A stretch of 64,000 bases of DNA. Source: Paenisporosarcina sp. FSL H8-0542 (GTDB lineage: Bacteria; Bacillota; Bacilli; Bacillales_A; Planococcaceae). Both the position numbers and the translations under genes were made by a program. Shown here piece after piece: positions 51,756 through 62,015 of this stretch (its first letter is position 1; each line of letters starts with the position of its first letter). Below the pieces are notes generated by a model, which was not told the DNA's origin, did no database searches, and worked only from the letters and a program-made list of their open reading frames with translations. The DNA is taken from positions 2,139,001 through 2,203,000 of the forward strand of contig NZ_CP152050.1 in the NCBI RefSeq assembly GCF_038632915.1, read 5' to 3'.

Positions 51756-53028
51756 GCGACAGCTCCTCCTTTCCAGACAAGAAATAAACAAGTTCTTTAT
51801 TAATTGATTTTGCCATTTCCTGAATATCTTCTTTCGTGACTGATGTCCACTTTTCAACCCATGAATCAACTGAGAATTTTTCATCAAGGTCTTTGTATTG
51901 ATCATAAATCTCGATTTGTCCTCGAGCAGAATCAAGCGCTTCTTTTAATTGATTCTTCAACATGGCAACAGTTTGATCGATTTCATTTTTTGAAATCTCC
52001 CCATTTTTCATTGCCTCCAATTGTTCATCAATTAAACGCACTGCTTTTTCTTGTTTACTCGCATCAATTCCAGCAAGAACAAATACTAATCCATATGCTG
52101 AAGAGAATGAACTTGACACATAATAAGCCATGCTTTCTTTTTCACGAACGTTCAGGAACAACTTCGCATGAGGATATCCACCGAAAATGCCATTCGTAAT
52201 TTGCATTTTTGGAAAATCAGGATGCGTAAACGTAACGGGTGTATTGTACCCAATATGCAATTTCCCTTGCTTCATTTCTTGTTGTTCGTTAACTTTATTT
52301 TTCTCAGCGGTTTTATGCTCAATATTTTCATGAACATTTTTTTGCTTTTTCGATCGTGCTTTGAAAGGAAATGCTTGTTTCAGCTTGGCAGTCATTTCTT
52401 CTACATCCACGTCACCCACAACATAAATATCCAACTCATCTTCTTCTAGCATTTTCTTGTAGGCTTTAAATAAGGATTCCTTGGTAATCGCATTAACATC
52501 TTTGATGGTCCCGTTTGCACCAATAGAAGCTGGGTTATTTGGTCGCATTAATTCAACCAGTCGCTGTTGTGCATATCGGGTTTTATCATCGTATATTGAC
52601 TCAATACGTTGAATGACTGTATCTTTTTCACGTTTTACAATCGATTCTTTGAATGTTCCCTGCTCCAGATTTGGGCTGAAAAGAACCGTTTGCATAAGAT
52701 TAATTACTTGATCCAACACTCCACCAGTAGACAAATATTGATCATTGACAGACTCAGCAAGCAAAGTGACAGAATGATCACTCCCCTTTTTGCTTGAGTC
52801 TAAATACATAATCGTCCCGTAAAGCTCATCTAAATGGCTCCGGAAAGCTGAATTGGATGGGAAAAGCTCATTACTATGCAACAATACATTTGAAAGTACT
52901 GAACGTTCTGAAGCAGATTGATTAGTCAATAATTGTTTGAATTTAAATGAAAAGTTTACAGTTTTAAATTGATCTGTAGGCCTAATATGTAGATGGATGC
53001 CTGGTTGTAACTCGATTGTTTGAAACAT
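51736..53028 (-). CDS. ymfF: M16 family peptidase-like protein YmfF (inactive subunit)
   Basis: 430 residues from ATG 53028 (TAGGAGGG upstream; the open frame extends further without support). It has the M16 fold, but at the place of the zinc motif it reads LLHSNELFPS, lacking HxxEH. So it is probably the non-catalytic partner of YmfH. Confidence 0.9.
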   Translation of the reverse strand: MFQTIELQPGIHLHIRPTDQFKTVNFSFKFKQLLTNQSASERSVLSNVLLHSNELFPSNSAFRSHLDELYGTIMYLDSSKKGSDHSVTLLAESVNDQYLSTGGVLDQVINLMQTVLFSPNLEQGTFKESIVKREKDTVIQRIESIYDDKTRYAQQRLVELMRPNNPASIGANGTIKDVNAITKESLFKAYKKMLEEDELDIYVVGDVDVEEMTAKLKQAFPFKARSKKQKNVHENIEHKTAEKNKVNEQQEMKQGKLHIGYNTPVTFTHPDFPKMQITNGIFGGYPHAKLFLNVREKESMAYYVSSSFSSAYGLVFVLAGIDASKQEKAVRLIDEQLEAMKNGEISKNEIDQTVAMLKNQLKEALDSARGQIEIYDQYKDLDEKFSVDSWVEKWTSVTKEDIQEMAKSINKELVYFLSGKEELSHEGASL

Positions 53029-53288
53029 CGAAATCCCTCCTATTTCATTAATATGCCATACCATATCTTTCACTATACATTGTGCTGGTAAATGATTGCA
53101 AATAGCTCGTGAAAAAATATAAGTCTTACGTCCCATAAATACCTCTTGCTAGGGATCCAAATATCTGTTGTCAATTAATTCCTGAATCTTAATCACCGGT
53201 GAACAAAAGAATTGTTCATTGAAAAAAATGTAAATCCAGTGAAACTTTCCTATTAGCTATTCGTAGTTAAATTAGGAGGTGATATTTT

Positions 53289-53738
53289 TTGGAGTTTAGT
53301 TCAAAAATAGATAAATTTTTCGTTGGAATCATATCAATCACAGTATTTATTATCCTTGGCGTATTTTTGTTTCCTCTGCTTTTAGATTATGATAGAACGA
53401 GTATTGATACCATTACTGTACTTTCCTTATGTGTGTTATCAATTGGGGTACTATTGTGGTCTGCTTTTTCTATTAAATACGTCCTATATAATGACCACTT
53501 GTTTGTAAAAGGTGGGTTATTTAAAAGTCGAATCCCATATGAAGATATAACAAGGATTTCTCCCACAACTGAAATCTTTACTGGTTACCGCTTGTTATCA
53601 TCAAAACAAGGTATTGAATTATTTTATAAATCAGCAACTTTAGGAAGTGTGAAGATTTCACCTAAAGACATTGACCTTTTCATTTTCGAATTAGAGAAAC
53701 GTGCGCCAAATGTACAAATTGATAAAACAACTCAGTAA
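53289..53738 (+). CDS. PH-domain (DUF1200-like) membrane protein
   Basis: 149 residues from TTG 53289, with AGGAGGTGA at 53273-53281. Two membrane segments (about 10-30 and 42-62) followed by a bacterial PH-like domain (YNDHLFVKGGLFKSRIPYED, then ISPTTE and VKISPKDIDLFIFELEKR). Similar proteins in bacilli (YyaB-like) have no known role. It is the only plus-strand gene in the core half. Confidence 0.75.
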   Translation: MEFSSKIDKFFVGIISITVFIILGVFLFPLLLDYDRTSIDTITVLSLCVLSIGVLLWSAFSIKYVLYNDHLFVKGGLFKSRIPYEDITRISPTTEIFTGYRLLSSKQGIELFYKSATLGSVKISPKDIDLFIFELEKRAPNVQIDKTTQ

Positions 53739-53771
53739 ATTACCATTAACTAAATGTGTAAACAAAAAATG

Positions 53772-53800
53772 AAAGGACCAGGCAAAATGCCCGGTCCTTT
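53772..53800. terminator. Bidirectional terminator between the PH-domain gene and nupQ
   Basis: Stem AAAGGACC-A-GGC/GCC-C-GGTCCTTT; on the minus strand the odd pair is a G-U wobble, so it serves the nup operon best. Confidence 0.75.
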
Positions 53801-53811
53801 TAAGATCGATT

Positions 53812-54771
53812 TTATCGTTTCCCTTTTATATAAGGTGTTCCTATAGCCTTTGGTGCATTTGCTTTACCAATGAATCCTGCTAAGGCAAGGATTGTTAAGA
53901 CATAAGGTAAAATCAGTAAGAAAACACTTGGAATTTCGCTGATTATCGGCAATGATCCACCGACAATACTTAACGCTTGAGCAAACCCAAAGAACAAAGC
54001 TGCCCCCATCGCACCCAGGGGATGCCACTTACCAAAGATCATTGCAGCAAGTGCCATAAATCCTTGTCCATTGATTGTTGAATGACTGAAGTCCAATGAA
54101 ATCGACTGTGAATAAATCGCGCCACCGATACCGGCTAAACCACCTGAAATCATGACAGCAATATAACGCATACGTGTTACATTTATTCCCATTGTATCAG
54201 CGGCCATTGGATGTTCGCCTACAGCACGAAGACGCAGACCGAATGGAGTGTAATACAGGACAACCCATGCTAGAATAGCAATCCCAATTGCTAAAACAGA
54301 AGTCCAATAGACGTTCTGGAAAAACATCGGGCCTAAAATTGGAATATCTTTTAAGAACGGAATATCGTCACGCAAGAATCGTTCTTGAACAAAGTCTGTT
54401 TGTCCTTTTCCGTAAATCATTTTTACTAGGAACAAACAAAGCGCCACTGCCAATAAGTTAATTGCTACACCAGAAACGACTTGATCCGCACGGAATGATA
54501 CAGAAGCCACGGCATGCAGTAATGAAAATAATGAAGCGACAACCATAGCAGCAAGAAGAGCCATCCACTCTGTACCTTGTCCAAATATATGAACGAAAGA
54601 TAAGTTAAATAGAATACCAATGAAAGCACCCATGACCATGAGTCCTTCCAATCCAATGTTTACTACACCAGAACGCTCAGAGAAAACCCCACCGATAGCG
54701 GTTAAAATTAGAGGCGCTGCATAAGCAATGGCTGCAGGGATTAGAAAATATAATACTTCCAAGAAACTCAT
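53812..54771 (-). CDS. nupQ: Nucleoside ABC transporter permease NupQ
   Basis: 319 residues from ATG 54771 (AAGGAGGCGAAGTAAC upstream). BPD_transp_2-type permease with EGLMVMGAFIGILF and IYSQSISLDFS, about eight to ten helices. It pairs with NupP to form the channel. It follows the nupP stop by one base. Confidence 0.9.
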   Translation of the reverse strand: MSFLEVLYFLIPAAIAYAAPLILTAIGGVFSERSGVVNIGLEGLMVMGAFIGILFNLSFVHIFGQGTEWMALLAAMVVASLFSLLHAVASVSFRADQVVSGVAINLLAVALCLFLVKMIYGKGQTDFVQERFLRDDIPFLKDIPILGPMFFQNVYWTSVLAIGIAILAWVVLYYTPFGLRLRAVGEHPMAADTMGINVTRMRYIAVMISGGLAGIGGAIYSQSISLDFSHSTINGQGFMALAAMIFGKWHPLGAMGAALFFGFAQALSIVGGSLPIISEIPSVFLLILPYVLTILALAGFIGKANAPKAIGTPYIKGKR

Positions 54772-54772
54772 G

Positions 54773-55819
54773 TTACTTCGCCTCCTTTTTCTTGCTGAAG
54801 CGTTCAACAAATAATCGAATGACGTAGCCTGAAGCTACGAAGAAAATGATAATCGCAATGACAATAGATACGATTTCGGTAGGAATACCCGCTTCATTTG
54901 GCATATTTAAAGCTCCATATTTTAATGAACCAAATAATGCTGCCCCGAAAATAACACCAAGTGGCGTGTTAGCACCAAGTAGTGCAACCGCAATACCATC
55001 AAAACCAATACCTGTAAAGCCGCCTTTAACAGAAGCATATTCAAACGTACCCAATGCTTCCATCGCTCCACCTAGACCAGCAAAGGCACCAGAAATGACC
55101 ATTGCTAGAATGATATTTTTATTGACGTTCATTCCCGCATATTCTGAAGCATTTTGGTTTAAACCAACTGCTTTCAATTCAAATCCGCGAGTTGTTTTCT
55201 CTAAAATTAACCACATTACTAAAACCATGGCAAGTGCTATTAGAATTCCGTAATGAAGACGTGAGAAATCTGTCATGTTTTCAAGGAATTCTGAACGAAG
55301 TGACGCCGTTGGGTGAATTGCCCCCGTATTGTCTCCTCCATTAGAAAACGTTTTCACTAATGCGTTTGTTGTGTGAAGTGCTATATAGTTCATCATGATT
55401 GTGACAATTACTTCATGGACTTTAAAGCGAGCTTTAAGAAGTCCAGGAATGAAGCCCCATAACGCTCCCGCTCCAGCTGCCGCAATTAACGCAAGTGGCA
55501 AGTGAATGTATTTTGGAAAATCAAAGGCAACTCCTACATACGCCGCTGCAAACCAGCCAACGATTAATTGTCCTTCAACACCAATGTTAAATAGTCCTGT
55601 ACGGAATGCAAATGCAACCGCTAAACCAGCAAGAATGTATGGTGTAATTTGTCGGACGGTTTCACCCATCGTATAAACATCACCAAAAATTCCGTTCCAT
55701 AATGCTGCATAGCCAGCGACTGGATCGTATCCACTAACTAACATAACAATTGCCCCTACAAGTAATCCCAGAATAACGGAAATGACAGGAACAAGAATAT
55801 TAACTAAACGATTAGACAT
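54773..55819 (-). CDS. nupP: Nucleoside ABC transporter permease NupP
   Basis: 348 residues. Many membrane segments, with GLFNIGVEGQLIVGWFAAAY and EYAGMNVNKN typical of the BMP-linked branched-chain-type permeases. Its start overlaps the nupO end by 8 bp. Confidence 0.92.
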   Translation of the reverse strand: MSNRLVNILVPVISVILGLLVGAIVMLVSGYDPVAGYAALWNGIFGDVYTMGETVRQITPYILAGLAVAFAFRTGLFNIGVEGQLIVGWFAAAYVGVAFDFPKYIHLPLALIAAAGAGALWGFIPGLLKARFKVHEVIVTIMMNYIALHTTNALVKTFSNGGDNTGAIHPTASLRSEFLENMTDFSRLHYGILIALAMVLVMWLILEKTTRGFELKAVGLNQNASEYAGMNVNKNIILAMVISGAFAGLGGAMEALGTFEYASVKGGFTGIGFDGIAVALLGANTPLGVIFGAALFGSLKYGALNMPNEAGIPTEIVSIVIAIIIFFVASGYVIRLFVERFSKKKEAK

Positions 55820-57368
55820 GGGAGCTGCCCTCCTCTTTCACTTGATTTGTCATAGCGCCTTTTTTCGATTGACCCGCCATTAACAATCCAAGTTCTTGTT
55901 CGTTTGTTTGAAGAGGATCCAAAGTATCCACGATTTGCCCATCATATATGACCGCAATACGATCAGATACGTTCATGACTTCATCTAATTCAAATGAAAT
56001 TAACAAGACAGCTTTTCCTTTATCGCGTTGTTCGATTAAACGCTGATGAATAAATTCAATCGCACCGACGTCCAATCCGCGGGTAGGCAGAGCGGCAATC
56101 AGTAAATCCGGATCCCTATCAATTTCACGGCCGATAATGGCTTTTTGTTGATTACCACCTGATAATGCACGTGCAGGTTCATGATCTCCCTGAGTACGCA
56201 CATCGTATTTTTGAATGATTTCATTCGCTTTTTTCGAAATGGTCGAATAATTCATAAAGCCATTTTTTGAATTTGGGCTTGTATAATACGTTTGTAAAGC
56301 AATGTTATGACCTATTGGGAAATCAAGGACAAGACCATGTTTATGACGATCTTGAGGAATATGACCAACACCAGATTCCGTAATCTTGCGTGGTCGTTTA
56401 CCTGTAATATCTTGACCATTCATGAAAACTTGTCCGCTTTTCACTTTACGCAGACCAGTAATTGCTTCAATCAATTCCGATTGACCATTTCCGTCAATAC
56501 CGGCAATTCCGACAATTTCACCTTTACGAACATTTAGGTTAAGGCCTCTTACTTTTTCAATCCCCCGGTAATCAGTAACCACTAAATCTTTCACGTCCAG
56601 AACATCTGTCGTAGGGTTAGCAGGACCTTTGACTGTTTTAAATTCCACTTGACGTCCAACCATCAAGGAAGCAAGTTCATTGGGGTTTGTCTCAGCAGTC
56701 ACCACTGTACCGATGCCTTGCCCTTTTCGAATAACCGTCACACGGTCCGAAACATCCATAATCTCTTTTAATTTATGAGTAATTAAGATAATAGATTTTC
56801 CTTCTTCAATTAAGCGACGCATAATCTGAATTAATTCCGTAATTTCTTGTGGAGTCAGAGATGCAGTCGGTTCATCAAAAATTAATATTTCAGCGCCACG
56901 ATACAATGTTTTCAAAATCTCAACACGTTGTTGCATACCAACTGAAATGTCTTCAATTTTTGCATACGGGTCGACGTCTAATCCATAAAGTTCAGACAGC
57001 TCTTGTACTTTTTTAGCAGCAGTTTTCACAGAAATCATACCAAACTTAGTTGGCTCACTACCTAAAATGATGTTTTCTGTAACAGAAAAATCTTCAACTA
57101 ACATGAAATGTTGGTGAACCATCCCGATTCCGAGGTTATTCGCAACATTTGGATCCGTAATCTTAACTTCTTGACCACGAACACGGATTTCTCCGCCTTC
57201 TGGCTGGTAAAGGCCGAAGAGTACGTTCATCAACGTCGATTTCCCTGCACCATTCTCACCGAGAAGGGCATGAATTTCGCCTTGTTTAAGTTGAAGGGTA
57301 ATGTTGTCATTTGCAACGAAATTTCCGAACTCTTTTCGGATATTCAGCATTTCAATAACGTGTTCCAA
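55812..57368 (-). CDS. nupO: Nucleoside ABC transporter ATPase NupO
   Basis: 518 residues, double ATPase domain. Start TTG 57368 with AAGGGAGTG, giving MEHVIEMLNIRKEF as in relatives. First domain: GENGAGKST, ISVGMQQRVEI, LIFDEPTASLTP; second: GIDGNGQSE in place of a full Walker A, ALSGGNQQKAIIGRE, IAALPTRGLDVG. It is typical of simple-sugar/nucleoside ABC importers. Confidence 0.93.
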   Translation of the reverse strand: MEHVIEMLNIRKEFGNFVANDNITLQLKQGEIHALLGENGAGKSTLMNVLFGLYQPEGGEIRVRGQEVKITDPNVANNLGIGMVHQHFMLVEDFSVTENIILGSEPTKFGMISVKTAAKKVQELSELYGLDVDPYAKIEDISVGMQQRVEILKTLYRGAEILIFDEPTASLTPQEITELIQIMRRLIEEGKSIILITHKLKEIMDVSDRVTVIRKGQGIGTVVTAETNPNELASLMVGRQVEFKTVKGPANPTTDVLDVKDLVVTDYRGIEKVRGLNLNVRKGEIVGIAGIDGNGQSELIEAITGLRKVKSGQVFMNGQDITGKRPRKITESGVGHIPQDRHKHGLVLDFPIGHNIALQTYYTSPNSKNGFMNYSTISKKANEIIQKYDVRTQGDHEPARALSGGNQQKAIIGREIDRDPDLLIAALPTRGLDVGAIEFIHQRLIEQRDKGKAVLLISFELDEVMNVSDRIAVIYDGQIVDTLDPLQTNEQELGLLMAGQSKKGAMTNQVKEEGSSHV

Positions 57369-57472
57369 TATATTCACTCCCTTAGGCACTTTTTAAATGA
57401 AAATTAAATTAACACAGGAAAGGCTTTATCTATAAAACCTTTCATCTATTAATTTATTAAGGGCAATAAAAA

Positions 57473-57506
57473 CATCATAAAGACCGGAAATCCGGTCTTT
57501 ATGATG
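57473..57506 (-). terminator. Strong hairpin after nupN
   Basis: Perfect 16-bp stem (CATCATAAAGACCGGA and complement) with a 2-base centre, TTTTTATTG on the minus strand. It sits between nupN and nupOPQ, so it probably lets nupN be made in excess over the other subunits. Confidence 0.8.
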
Positions 57507-57524
57507 ACTTATTCAAGTGTTAAA

Positions 57525-58592
57525 TTACTCTACAGTTTCAGGAACTGTTACTTCGCCATCAGCGATTTTCTTAGCATACTCATCGATTTGAGCTAAAACA
57601 TCATCTGGAATTGCTCCACGAGAATCCGCTAAGCCAACGCCATCTTCAGCTAAACCGTAAACTGTTGTTTCGCCACCTGGGAATTTATCTTCTGCAGCCA
57701 ATTTAGAAATGTTTTGTACAGCTACGTCAACGCGTTTTAACATTGAAGTTAATGTTATGTTATCGTCGCCAACAGCACCTTCGTCATATTGGTCAGAGTC
57801 AACACCAATTACCCAAACGTAAGCATCTGGATCTTTAGTTTTCAATTCTTTAGCTTCCGCGAATACACCGTTACCAGTACCACCTGCAGCGTGGAAAATA
57901 ATATCTACGCCTGAAGAATACATGCGGTTAGCAGTTGTTTTACCAAGTTCAGCTTTGTCAAATGCACCTGTGTACTGAACATCAACTTCGATGCTTGGAT
58001 CGACAGCTTTTACGCCTTCAAGGAATCCAGCTTCAAAACGTTCGATTACAGGGATATCCATACCACCAACGAAACCGATTTTTTTCGATTTAGTCATTAA
58101 TGCTGCAGCAACACCTGCAAGGTAAGAACCTTCTTGCTCTTTGAATAATACTGAAGCAACATTTGGTTGATCTACTACTGCATCAATAATAGCAAGATGA
58201 TTATCAGGTTTTTGAGTTGCGATTTCATTTACTGATTTCTCCATTAAGAAACCAATTCCGAATACTAAATCAAAGTTACGACGTACTAAGAGATTTAAGT
58301 TTGTGTTGTAGTCAGCGTCCGATTGTGATTGTAAGTAATCAATTCCACCATCGCCTTTTTCAAGACCATTGTCTGCACCAAATGCTTCTAAACCTTCCCA
58401 AGCAGATTGGTTGAATGATTTATCGTCTACTCCACCAACGTCAGTTACCATTGCTACTGAGAAATCAATTGCTTCTTTTTCTCCAGCAGAACCGTTACCT
58501 TCATTCTTATCTTTGTCAGTACCACATGCTCCTAGAATTGTACTAGCAGCTAATACCATCGATAAAGCTAAACCAAATTTACGCTTTGTCAA
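57525..58592 (-). CDS. nupN: BMP-family nucleoside-binding lipoprotein NupN
   Basis: 355 residues from TTG 58592 (GGGGGG at seven bases). Signal peptide with lipobox LGAC (Cys about 23); BMP family domain [20 protein letters not shown] and IGVDSDQYD, ending in Asp/Glu-rich tail. It captures nucleosides (guanosine/inosine type in relatives) and hands them to NupPQ. Confidence 0.93.
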   Translation of the reverse strand: MTKRKFGLALSMVLAASTILGACGTDKDKNEGNGSAGEKEAIDFSVAMVTDVGGVDDKSFNQSAWEGLEAFGADNGLEKGDGGIDYLQSQSDADYNTNLNLLVRRNFDLVFGIGFLMEKSVNEIATQKPDNHLAIIDAVVDQPNVASVLFKEQEGSYLAGVAAALMTKSKKIGFVGGMDIPVIERFEAGFLEGVKAVDPSIEVDVQYTGAFDKAELGKTTANRMYSSGVDIIFHAAGGTGNGVFAEAKELKTKDPDAYVWVIGVDSDQYDEGAVGDDNITLTSMLKRVDVAVQNISKLAAEDKFPGGETTVYGLAEDGVGLADSRGAIPDDVLAQIDEYAKKIADGEVTVPETVE

Positions 58593-58643
58593 TTTGAGAC
58601 CCCCCAAAAAATGTTTTTTCTTATTAGCAGGAAGTTTGATGTT

Positions 58644-59372
58644 TTACACCCTTTTACGGACTACATGGAAACTGAATTTGTCAGCTCTAAAATAGTTTTT
58701 TGAATATAATACTACTTGATCTTTGTCATTATAATGTAATTGCTTCAGAACTAGTAACGCCGTTTCAGGTTCACACTCTAAAATCGGAGATGCCACTTCG
58801 TGGTAGCCTGTTGGGTCGATAAAAGTAACAGCATAAGTTACCCGGATTTCCCCGGATTCTTCAATTGCTGTGAAAATCGATCCTTCTTGCCTACTTAAAA
58901 AATCAGAAGGCAAATACTTTGCGGGAACTTTGTCCACACAATACACAACTGGTTCACCATTTGCTGTCCTTACACGTTCAATTGTAATGACTGATTCGTC
59001 AATTTCGCAATGAAAGCGTTTTATATCATCTTCAGACGGAAGCGCTTCCATAGAACTCAAATAAATAGTACCTGGTTCCATGCCCACTTTCCGTATCATA
59101 GAGGAGATACTTGTTAAATGTTCGATACCAGAAGTGAAAACTGGTTTCGAATTAACAAATGTACCTACACCATGACGTCTTACGATAACATTTTCTTCTT
59201 CCAACAGTCTAAGTGCTTCACGAAGTGTCGCACGACTGATTCCAAGTGATTTGGCCAGTTCAAATTCTGAAGGCAATTTTTCCTTCTCTTCGAATACACC
59301 GTTTGCAATATCGTCTTTAAGACGATCGATCACTTGAAGATACAAATGACGATGATCTGTTTTTATTGACAT
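58644..59372 (-). CDS. ymfC: GntR/HutC-family regulator YmfC
   Basis: 242 residues from ATG 59372 (GGTGGTGAT upstream). N-terminal winged helix ([40 protein letters not shown]) and a UTRA ligand-binding domain. It precedes nupN by 51 bp on the same strand and probably controls the nup operon, a role suggested by context only. Confidence 0.88.
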   Translation of the reverse strand: MSIKTDHRHLYLQVIDRLKDDIANGVFEEKEKLPSEFELAKSLGISRATLREALRLLEEENVIVRRHGVGTFVNSKPVFTSGIEHLTSISSMIRKVGMEPGTIYLSSMEALPSEDDIKRFHCEIDESVITIERVRTANGEPVVYCVDKVPAKYLPSDFLSRQEGSIFTAIEESGEIRVTYAVTFIDPTGYHEVASPILECEPETALLVLKQLHYNDKDQVVLYSKNYFRADKFSFHVVRKRV

Positions 59373-59395
59373 ACATATCACCACCAACAGCAGAG

Positions 59396-59442
59396 ATCAG
59401 ACATCTGATGTAAAACTTTCCTACTAATCAGACATACTATAC
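59396..59442. promoter_or_regulatory. GntR operator-like palindrome and half-site
   Basis: ATCAGACATCTGAT (59396-59409; perfect 6-2-6 palindrome) and ATCAGACATACTAT (59427-59440). The minus-strand -10 element TATAGT overlaps the second site, so binding would repress ymfC. Confidence 0.55.
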
Positions 59443-59539
59443 CACTTTTATTTGTGTAAATAAATAGATTTTTGGGTATTTACGAAAAGTTTCGTAAAAA
59501 ACTTAATTTTTTTGTAATGCTTTTGTCATATAAAAGATC

Positions 59540-61843
59540 TTATGTTATGTCATCTTGCTTGGATTGAAGAACTTGTCTTGGCTTGCTACCTTCATAAGGT
59601 CCAATCACTCCGCGCATTTCCATCTGATCGATAATTCGTGCCGCTCTTGAATAGCCGACTCGGAATCTTCGTTGCAATAAAGAAACCGATGCTGTTTGCA
59701 TATCCGTAACGAGTTGCACAGCTTCATCATATAAATCATCCGTCTGTTCATCCACTGATACTTCTTCAATTTCGGTTGGAATCATTTCTTCTTGATATTG
59801 TGCTTTTTGCTGAGCAATTGCAAAATCAACTACTTTTTCTACTTCCTGATCCGATAAGAAAGCTCCCTGTACGCGGACTGGTTTCGATGCACCGGCTGCT
59901 AAAAATAACATATCTCCACGGCCAAGTAGTTTCTCTGCTCCCCCCATATCCAAAATCGTACGGGAATCAATGGAAGAAGAAACAGCAAACGCAATTCGTG
60001 AAGGAATATTCGCTTTAATTACCCCTGTAATAACATCCACACTTGGACGTTGCGTCGCAATAATTAAATGTATCCCTGCCGCCCGAGCCATTTGTGCAAG
60101 TCTTGTAATTGAATCTTCCACGTCATTGGATGCGACCATCATCAAATCTGCCAATTCGTCGACAATGACAACAATATAAGGTAACTGGGGATGTTTTTCA
60201 TCGTTCTCTTCATTCCACTTACGAATGTGATCGTTATATCCTTCTATATTGCGTGTACCTGTATGAGAAAATAGATCATATCGACGTTCCATTTCTGACA
60301 CCACTTTTTTAAGTGCCTGAGATGCTTTTCGAGGATCTGTTACGACAGGTGCCAACAAATGAGGAATTCCGTTATAAACATTCAACTCGACCATTTTCGG
60401 ATCAATCATCATCATTTTCACTTCGTGAGGTTTCGCACGCATAATGATACTAACAATAATGCCGTTAATACATACACTTTTCCCGCTTCCGGTCGAACCG
60501 GCAACAAGTAGATGAGGCATTTTATTTAATTCCGCAAGAACAGCTTGTCCGGTAATATCACGACCAAGTCCGATCATCAATTTCGCATCTGGTTTATTGT
60601 TTTCTTTTGCTTCCAGCACTTCACGTAAACTTACGATGGCTACTTCCTGATTCGGTACTTCTATTCCGATTGCGGATTTCCCAGGAATCGGGGCCTCAAT
60701 TCGGATATCCCGAGCTGCAAGAGCTAATGCCAGGTCATCACTGAGACTGACAATCTTACTTACTTTCACACCAGTGTCAGGCAAAACTTCATATTTTGTA
60801 ACTGCAGGACCTAAATGCACTTGCGTCACACGAGCTTTGACACCAAAGCTGTTAAACGTCTTCTCCAGTTTTTTTGCATTGGCTTGAATGATTGAATATT
60901 CACCGCTTTGATCACTATGTGGTGGTGCATTTAAAAGAGAAGCAGCAGGAAGTTGGTAATCTTTATTTTCCATCACTGCTTCTGATACGGAATCGAATAC
61001 TTTTTCATTTAATTCTTCATTTTTCTCTATTTCTGGCTCCGGCTTTATTTCAACAACTTTCTCTGCACGTTCGGAAAAGGCAGATATAATTGGCGAAGTA
61101 TGAACGGGTTCAGGTTCTCTGAGGGTTGTAGCGACTTCTAGATCTTGTGCAACTGGAGGCGAACTCTCGGATTTTTTCCGTTTGTCACTTCTTCGTTGCA
61201 CTTTTGGAGCAGCAGCTTTTGTTTTTCTCTTTTGTGTCATCATGGCCGACCAATTCTTTTTCCAAATCGGTGCCTGGCTGGCTAAATAAGGAACGAGTGC
61301 TTTACCAGACAGCAGAATAAAGCCAATCATAACTAGCAGCCATGCGGCAATAGTCGCCCCGCCAGAATCAAACAGGACATGGAATGTGGCAAAAAGAAAT
61401 GCCCCCAATATCCCGCCCCCCAACGATTGGTCACGGTTAACAATTCCTTCGCTTTCAATCAATATTCGCCATGTTTCACGAAGAACAGAATCGCTTATAA
61501 GTGCGCCACCTTGAAACAATTGTTCAAATAATGCTAAGTGGCTGAAAAGTGTCAAGCTGCCTAAGATACTGAATAGTCCTAAAACAATTCGATTTCTCAT
61601 TCCTGGTACGGCTCGATTAATCATCATCATGAGTGCAATGACAATACATAATAATGGGACTGCAAAATGCCAATTTCCAAAGAGAAACCTGGCGATTGAC
61701 GAAAAAATGAAGCCAACAGCTCCTAATTCAAAAAAAGTAATGATGCCGAGTCCGATTATCAGTAAGCCAGCAATTTCATACATGAGTGGATGTATAGAAG
61801 TGGGCTTTTTCTTTTTAACAACCTTTTTCTTTCTTCTTGTCAC
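59540..61843 (-). CDS. spoIIIE: DNA translocase SpoIIIE/FtsK
   Basis: 767 residues. Start GTG 61843, with AAGGTGA at a good distance (a GTG three codons earlier is too close). Four membrane helices (about 20-165), Pro/Glu-rich linker, then the FtsK motor: [14 protein letters not shown] (about 450-463), [10 protein letters not shown], and the gamma winged helix at the end ([20 protein letters not shown]). It pumps chromosomal DNA into the forespore or through the division septum. In B. subtilis tepA lies between it and rnjB; it is missing here. Confidence 0.97.
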   Translation of the reverse strand: MTRRKKKVVKKKKPTSIHPLMYEIAGLLIIGLGIITFFELGAVGFIFSSIARFLFGNWHFAVPLLCIVIALMMMINRAVPGMRNRIVLGLFSILGSLTLFSHLALFEQLFQGGALISDSVLRETWRILIESEGIVNRDQSLGGGILGAFLFATFHVLFDSGGATIAAWLLVMIGFILLSGKALVPYLASQAPIWKKNWSAMMTQKRKTKAAAPKVQRRSDKRKKSESSPPVAQDLEVATTLREPEPVHTSPIISAFSERAEKVVEIKPEPEIEKNEELNEKVFDSVSEAVMENKDYQLPAASLLNAPPHSDQSGEYSIIQANAKKLEKTFNSFGVKARVTQVHLGPAVTKYEVLPDTGVKVSKIVSLSDDLALALAARDIRIEAPIPGKSAIGIEVPNQEVAIVSLREVLEAKENNKPDAKLMIGLGRDITGQAVLAELNKMPHLLVAGSTGSGKSVCINGIIVSIIMRAKPHEVKMMMIDPKMVELNVYNGIPHLLAPVVTDPRKASQALKKVVSEMERRYDLFSHTGTRNIEGYNDHIRKWNEENDEKHPQLPYIVVIVDELADLMMVASNDVEDSITRLAQMARAAGIHLIIATQRPSVDVITGVIKANIPSRIAFAVSSSIDSRTILDMGGAEKLLGRGDMLFLAAGASKPVRVQGAFLSDQEVEKVVDFAIAQQKAQYQEEMIPTEIEEVSVDEQTDDLYDEAVQLVTDMQTASVSLLQRRFRVGYSRAARIIDQMEMRGVIGPYEGSKPRQVLQSKQDDIT

Positions 61844-61965
61844 TTCGATCACCTTCTTTGGTTAGTTAATTAGTGAAAAGCATTTAAAGCGATATACATA
61901 TGAAGACTACTCCACTGTTCAAAGCTCGGTCGTCTTTAGTGCTTTCATCTTTATGTGAAAGAAAA

Positions 61966-62002
61966 AGGATTTCCTGCCGCTACAAATAGCGAGGAAATCC
62001 TT
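61966..62002 (-). terminator. Terminator after rnjB
   Basis: Long stem AAGGATTTCCT + CGCTA paired with TAGCG + AGGAAATCCTT, then T5 on the minus strand. Confidence 0.85.
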
Positions 62003-62015
62003 CCGTTTTTTCACC

